From contig CM066308.1 in NCBI GenBank assembly GCA_033807695.1, positions 2,666,001-2,730,000 on the forward strand: a DNA stretch of 64,000 nucleotides, written 5' to 3'. The DNA is from Daedaleopsis sinensis. Its lineage: Eukaryota > Basidiomycota > Agaricomycetes > Polyporales > Polyporaceae. The position numbers and the translations under genes were made by a program. Positions 58,156-64,000 of the stretch are shown here, one piece after another. The notes under the pieces are model-generated. The model saw only the letters and a list, made by a program, of their open reading frames with translations, ran no database searches and was not told the origin of the DNA. The stretch's first letter is position 1, and the number at the start of each line of letters is the position of its first letter.

Positions 58156-59674
58156 ACGGCGTGCACGCACTGCAGGTGAGTCTCGCGCCGAGGAGTCGCG
58201 TGCGATGACGCTCACCACCCTTCTCTCGCTTCTCGTCTGGACGAGCCCAGAGTGCGTTCATTTCCCATGAGCTTCGTCGCTACCGGCTAACTCTGCCAGT
58301 CGCACACGCCCCCCACTTCTCGACACACCCCCAGCCTTCTCTTCCCATCCGTATCTCCGTAGCGGCCCGATGTCCGTCCTTGATCTCTCCCAACTCTATG
58401 TTAATCTCGACTACCTCCTACAAGTACTGTGCAAAAATAAAGTGTTCCCTCTAGTGTACCTCCAGTATAGCCATATACCATAGGCCGATAGATGTTAATC
58501 CACGTAATATACAGGCTCATCGCTTGATTCATTGTCGTTTGACGCACCCCGCCGCTACAGCGAGCCATGGTTCTTCGGATAGTGGGTCACTCTCGCGGCA
58601 GCAGGGTCATGTGGTTCGAATGCTCCGACGAACGCATTCTTCTAAACAAGCTTTGCTGTCCCACCGCGAGAAGACTGATTCGAAGGGCCTATCCACATGC
58701 ATGCTCCTGGACGTCATTGCGCACGGGGTATCTGTATCAGGCCAGTGTGCGCGCTCCTACCATGGTTTGCCGTCCATGAACGTTCTCTGCATTCAGTGGG
58801 GTTACGATAGAATAGATTTACCAAGCGAAGCGGGCAGCCGCTGAGTTGCGCGTCACTCCAAAGCGTCATATTCGTCTGATCACAGTGGATGCCACCTCCG
58901 AGTTTTCGGACTCTCGGGGAGTGCCCTCGGCTCGAGCGTACTTGCTCGCTTCCCCTCTGCCGCGGCCTGCACGAATGTGCGTGAAAGACGTATTCTCGAT
59001 TGAGATACGAAAGTGAATTGAAGACGGAAGACGGGACCGAGAGGGCCAGGACGAGTGTCGTAATGCAAAGTTTAGACAGTGTCTAGACATTCGGACACTT
59101 GCAGTGCCAAGCGTGCGGCCATGAAATGAGCACCCTCGCACGGCTGCGTCGTGCAGCACGCACGATCAGATTCGCGCGGACCGCGTGTGGACGTTCTAGA
59201 CAATGATCAAGCAGTCGAGCAAGAGCCTCCCGCGCGGCCGGGGTAGTGGGCACTGGCGCCGGAGTCCTCGGATGTGTCCCGAAGTCTGCGCTGGTCGCGA
59301 TGGGCTGGGGTTAATCGCGGACGACGGGGAGCTGCACGCAGAGAACGTCGAGGACAACGTCTCGCTGCCTGGGCTCTCGCGTGCTCTCGCAGGCTCTCGC
59401 TCGGTGGAGCCGCAGCGATTGACCCGCGGCGGATGAATGGAGGTGAGACAGTGTATGTATGGGTCGGAAGCGGGTCCGGTTGATAGGGCGGAAGGGGGAC
59501 CCCGACGGGGATTGGCCAGAAGAACGGACACTGGATTCGGTTCGGATCGCTGGCCCTGGCCGAGCGGCTATCCCGGCGCCGGGAACTCACTGATGGTTGT
59601 ATGCGTTCGAGAACGCCCCCATCCCCGCACATCCCGCACAGTGTCCCCTCCGCCACCCTTTCTCTTCTCCTCTC
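58156..59674. other. Intergenic region, nothing recognised
   Basis: The 3' part of the Zn2Cys6 gene has AAAATAAAG near 58434 that could act in polyadenylation. The last 80 bp before 59675 are strongly C/T-rich (for example CCACCCTTTCTCTTCTCC), typical of a fungal core promoter and leader. Confidence 0.5.
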
Positions 59675-62600
59675 ATGCTCTCCACCGACCTCCGTCACCG
59701 ACGCCCCGACGTCGACCACGACCACACCCTCTTCGACCGCCCCCTCGCTCACGGCAAGCACCCACACTCCCGCTGCCCGACCCGCCATTTCCGCCCCGAC
59801 AGAATGCCACCCGATGACGCCCCCGGATACACACTCATGGTTGCTGGCCGCCGCACGGGCAAGACCTCCTTCCTCCGCCTCCTCCTCGACACCAGCAACG
59901 TCTCCCCCACCGTCACGCGCGACCAGCTCGCGTCCGTCGCCAAGTTCGCCCAGGGCTGCAGCGGTCACACTGCGCATGTCCGGTCCGTGTCTATCGACAT
60001 TGACCTGGCGCCTGACGAGCTCGACGAAGAGCACCCCCTCGCCCTCACCCTCATCGACACGCCCTCCCTCGACTTCGACGACGACGCCGCGGCCCAGCGC
60101 ACCCTCCAGGACATCCTCCGGTACGTGGAGACGCGGCTGGCGGACAGTTTGGACGACGTGAGTGTTCCGCGGGTCAGGCGCCCATTGCACCCTAACGCGC
60201 TTTTCCGCGTACCAGGAACGTAAAGCCCATGCAGGCGACCACCTTGTACACCTGTGAGTGTTTTCCCCTCTTCCTTTCTGCCTCGCGCGTCGACGCACGA
60301 CACGCCGCGGCCGTCGCTCCGGCCCACAAGACGCGGCGGAGATTGTCGAGCGTAGCCCGCATTCCCCGGACTAGACCCTTTTGATCGCGTCACTCCGGCG
60401 GTACGGGGAGCACGTGCCGCGTCCTGACAGTGGACCCCAAATCTTCCGCCTCGCCCCGGACTCTCTCTGTGCCGCGCGGAATGTCGTCGACGGAGGACGG
60501 AGAGAACGGGCGGTCGCCGTGTCCCGCGCCCGCACCCGCGCCCTGGCACGTACCCAGGGCGAGATGCAACTGCGCCTGCGGTGGGTTGCGCCCACGTCCT
60601 CACAGATCTGGGTCTGTCGAGGACACCCGATCGGAGTCCCCGTGCGTACCGTGTTCTTTCTCGGGTGCTCCATTGACCGCGGGTACGCGTGTTGATCGAG
60701 CACCCCTGAAAGAAGCTTTCAAGAACGGATTTCGCTCCGGAGCGCCTAGCGGACTAGCCACGCGGGAACACGGCGCGCCATCGCTCCCAGTCTTACGTCC
60801 CCTTGCTGCTCATGTGGCCTCTGTCGCGTCCTAGGCCCAGCTGCACGCTCCAGGACGTCATCGTACACCGCGACGTCGTCCTGAAGTAGCGTGATTTTCT
60901 CCTTGGCTCGCGAGAGTCTATCTGACCGCGCGCGTTCGCATGGTGTCTAACCTTCTTTGTTTGTGACAGATGCATATACTTCCTCGACCCGGACTACATA
61001 GTACCACCATCCGTACCAGCACCGCCAGCACCTCTTGTATCACGAGCTCGTACCAACAGCCTTTCAACACACGAGTCCGAACCTGTCATCCTCGAACCAC
61101 CCGTCTCCAGCAACCCCCTCCTATGCCGCCCAATCCTCCCTGCCGCCGACATAACGGCCATCCGCCGGCTTTCTGCACGTGTCAACGTACTGCCTGTGGT
61201 AGCCCGGGCAGACACTCTGACGACTGACCGTCTGACTGCCGTCAAGATGGCCATCCGCAGGGACCTTGCTGAAGCCGGCATCGGTTTCGGCATCTTCGAC
61301 CTCGACATTCCTCTGTACGCGCACCTGGAGTCCAAGGTCGTCAAGAACAAGTCCGAGTCGGGCTACAAACACCTCAACGGCTCGTCCTCGTCCTCACCGC
61401 CGTCCACCCCGATCACGCCGACGCTTCTACGGCTACCGTTCTCCCTCATCTCACCCGATATCTATTCACACAGCGACGGGGTCACCCGGCCCCCTCTAGC
61501 TCGTCATGAACTAGCACAACAATACACTCCTTCGCATCACATCACCCCCAAAAGCCAGACGACGCCCAAGATCGTCCCTGGCAAATTTGTGAGGAATTAC
61601 CGGTGGGGATCGCTCGACGTCATGGACGCGAGCCATTGTGAATTCCTCCATCTCCGTGGTGCCATCTTCCATCACATGGAGGTACAGCCCCCTCTCGGCA
61701 TGTGGATAGCACACTATACTGATGTACTCCCAACCCGCCCGCAGACCCTGCAAAAGTACACCCGCGAGTATCTGTATGAGAAGTTCAGGGCGGAGATGCA
61801 ACCTCCCCAGCCGGTTGCCGTCCGTCCCCCTCAACCCCCGCCCGTGACTCGCCTGCCACCCATGCGCGGGACGCGTCCGATCCTCGCTATAGACACTGCG
61901 CCGCCCCATACGAATGGGCATGGGCATCTAGCGGTGCCGCGGTCAGCCGTCGCGAACGGCGAGTCGCTGTCGGCGCATGTCCTCTCGGCTGCGGCCCTGC
62001 ACGAGCTGTCGCCGAAAATCTCGACCGCGTCAAGTCAGTGTCTTTCTTTCTGTGGCATTGTCCATCCACACTCCAGCCACCATCCATGTCGGGGACGGGT
62101 GGACTTACTGCGGAGACCGTGTGCTGAATACCTTTCTTCTTGCGCAGGGTCCCAACGGCAACGCGCCAAAAAGATAACGGTCGCATGCAACTTCTGCAGA
62201 TGTAAGTCCCGACCTGTTCCCACCGCTGCACGTCGCGTTCACACATTGACGTTCTTGTCTCGGCGCAGCGCGGAAACTCAAGTGCGACGGAGTCAGACCG
62301 GCCTGCGGCCAGTGCTCCAAACGGTCCAACCCGTGCGACTACACCACGAACAGCAAGCGCCGCAGTTCTGGCAAGCCGCGGAAACAGTACGGCAGCGATA
62401 GCGAGGGTGACAGCATCGAAGACGGCACCGCCGACCTTGACCACCCTTCGCATTCCCCCGAGCTGTCGTCGTCCGCGCCGCACTCCCGAAGAAGCTCGAA
62501 CGTGAGCATGCTTCTCACGGACACCCTCCCGCCGCTCAGTGCCGCCGTCGAGCCGCGCGAAGAGGCCCCCGCCGTCCTTCCCCCGATCAATTCCAGCGCG

Positions 62601-63270
62601 AACTTCGGCGGCCCCTCCAGCTCGCGCAGGCCGTCGCTGAACACCGAGCTTCCCCCCATCGCGACGCTGTCGGCCGCCCCAGGCCCGGAGGACGACGTGC
62701 CGGCGTCGCTGCACCTGCTGAAGCAGAGCGAACACTCCGCCTCCCGCCGGCGCACGTCCTCCGCCACGTCCGGCTCCACCTCAGGCCGCGGCGGGCGCGG
62801 CGGCGCCGGCTCGAAGATCGTAGCGTGCAACTTCTGCCGAGGTACGTCGCAGATCGCGCGCATCAGCTGTGCCGCGCATCCACTGACCGATCCCCTCCGC
62901 ATCCGCGCACACAGCCCGGAAGACGCGGTGCGACGGCGCGCACCCGGCGTGCAGCAGCTGCCAGCGGCGGTCGCTGCGGTGCAACTACGTGAACGACCCG
63001 TCGAAGCTGCGCTCGAAGAGCAGCGCGAGCAGCGGGAGCGGGAGCACGAGCGGGACGACGCCCCCGAACGCGTCCGCGTCGACGTCGTCGCGCTCGTCGC
63101 CGTCCGCGCCGTCCGTCGCGCTGAGCACGCCGGGCCTCCCCGAGGGCGCGGGCATCAACGTGCGCCCGCTGAGCGCGTTCGACGCGGACATGATGCAGCA
63201 GCCCGCGAAGAAGATGCGGCTCGGGCTCGAGATGAGCGCGCCGTCGATCGCGGTGCTGCACGTCCAATGA
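59675..63270 (+). CDS. Septin-like GTPase in frame with two Zn2Cys6 clusters (fusion, or two genes)
   Basis: The first half is septin-like: GYTLMVAGRRTGKTSFLRLL (P-loop), LALTLIDTPSLDFDDD (G3-like, DTPS), HAGDHLVHLCIYFLDPDYIV, SARVNVLPVVARADTLTTDR (G4-like ARAD), and KFVRNYRWGSLDVMDASHCE, EFLHLRGAIFHHME joined to TLQKYTREYLYEKFRAE, the septin-unique end. The same frame continues without a stop through a Pro-rich linker, over an intron (62034-62147), into ITVACNFCRSRKLKCDGVRP, ACGQCSKRSNPCDYT. After a Ser/Pro linker comes a second cluster, IVACNFCRARKTRCDGAHPA, CSSCQRRSLRCNYV. It ends at 63270. Each cluster is cut by an intron right after CNFCR. The intron 60254-60969 is 716 nt, very long here. 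A 63-nt in-frame intron lies at 61682-61744. The start may be 59675 or 59804. A separate transcription-factor gene starting near 61797-61861 is the alternative. Confidence 0.65.
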
Positions 63271-64000
63271 CTACCGCGCGGCGCCGCTGCCAGTGCCAGT
63301 GCCAGTGCAAAGGCCCCGGCTGCGCGCCCGACGCGCGCGAACGATGGCTTGTCGTCGGACTCGCCGCCGTGCGTCCGGCGTGGCTCCCGTATGTGTACAT
63401 TCTTTTTCCCGATATCCCCGCGTTCCGGCTCGCTATGTAGTGTACGTGTTGTGCAGGCCCAGGGACCGTGTCGGAGCCGATCCTCGTCCCGCTTTCTGTC
63501 TATTACCGTTTGTCGTTTGCGTTTGTCGCGCCCTGTTACCCTCTACATAACTAGATCCCCCACCCGAACTGTTCCGGCCAGCCGTGCGCGTATGATATCA
63601 CGTATTCCCCGGTCGCCGCCCGTGCCCAGGTATCCATTCCGAAGTTGACGTTTCCCTCTTGACTAGTGACTAGTGACTCCCCACTGCTACCTACTCGAGC
63701 CCCACCCCTTGCATTTCACACTGTCTACGCGGTCTATCCAAATATCCGCCCCCGCCCCGCGCCCCTCACCCCGTGTTACCCATAGCCACGGACCGTCTTG
63801 GTCTTTATCCGCCCGTCTGTCTGTACATGTTCCGCCGCCAGCCACCCCTTCCAGCCGCGTTTCTGTTCTGGGTCTTAGGATACGCCCGTTGTGCATTGGA
63901 ACTGTACTATAGCTCTGCGTCCTTGATTGCAACGTATCTGCATACCCTCCTCCTCGTCGTTGTCGGACTCGAGCTCGTCTCGGTAGCGATTGGAACATGA
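63271..64000. other. Right edge, nothing recognised
   Basis: Probably the 3' region of the preceding gene and upstream sequence of one outside the window. Only short frames without motifs. Confidence 0.5.

Noticed and set aside
57092..58261. Minus-strand frame of about 389 codons opposite the Zn2Cys6 gene
   Set aside because: Arg/Pro/Ser-only composition caused by GC-rich low-complexity coding on the plus strand, where the zinc cluster is intact.

Overview
The window looks like nuclear DNA of a filamentous basidiomycete, most likely an Agaricomycete. Nearly all genes are split by many introns of about 50-65 nt with GT..AG ends. Basidiomycete membrane-protein types (DUF6534-, DUF6535- and DUF7330-like), a HET-domain gene and proteins with a C-terminal Zn2Cys6 cluster also occur. 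The species cannot be named from the sequence.

Layout, left to right. 0-8.6 kb: a 134-bp inverted-repeat element with a 9-bp target duplication, SGF29 (SAGA chromatin reader), a small heat-shock protein with a heat-shock promoter, a histone-fold CHRAC/Dpb3-like protein, a 2-oxoglutarate/Fe(II) dioxygenase and an Arc1/AIMP1-type tRNA-binding cofactor. 8.65-15.29 kb: a complete Tad-like non-LTR retrotransposon with both ORFs open, a poly(A) tail and a 14-bp target duplication. It splits the short promoter shared by ARC1 and mitochondrial ribosomal protein L6. 15.4-24.5 kb: MRPL6, a poorly resolved DUF6534-like membrane protein, a Sec14-type lipid transfer protein, V-ATPase subunit d and a small secreted cysteine protein.

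25-35 kb, minus strand: an unidentified spliced reading, the spliceosomal DEAH helicase Prp2, TAM41 (mitochondrial CDP-DAG synthase) and an NDP-kinase-like protein without its catalytic histidine. 37-46 kb: a DUF7330-like membrane protein, guanine deaminase, an EBP/EXPERA sterol-isomerase-type protein, a DUF6535 membrane protein, ribosomal protein uL22 (RPL17) and EAF7 (NuA4). 46.1-49.7 kb: a hAT-family DNA transposon with an apparently complete spliced transposase, inserted about 70 bp upstream of EAF7. 49.9-54.8 kb: a HET-domain gene with two frameshifts, and ILV3. 56-63.3 kb: a Zn2Cys6 protein, then a septin-like GTPase whose open frame runs without a stop into two further Zn2Cys6 clusters.

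Most genes are unrelated housekeeping functions without operon-like logic. Three themes recur: chromatin and transcription (SGF29, CHRAC-like, EAF7, Zn2Cys6 proteins), mitochondrial functions (MRPL6, TAM41, ILV3) and mobile elements sitting in promoters. The most unusual locus is the septin/Zn2Cys6 reading at 59.7-63.3 kb. All exon boundaries were inferred by eye from splice consensus and protein continuity, so individual junctions may be off.
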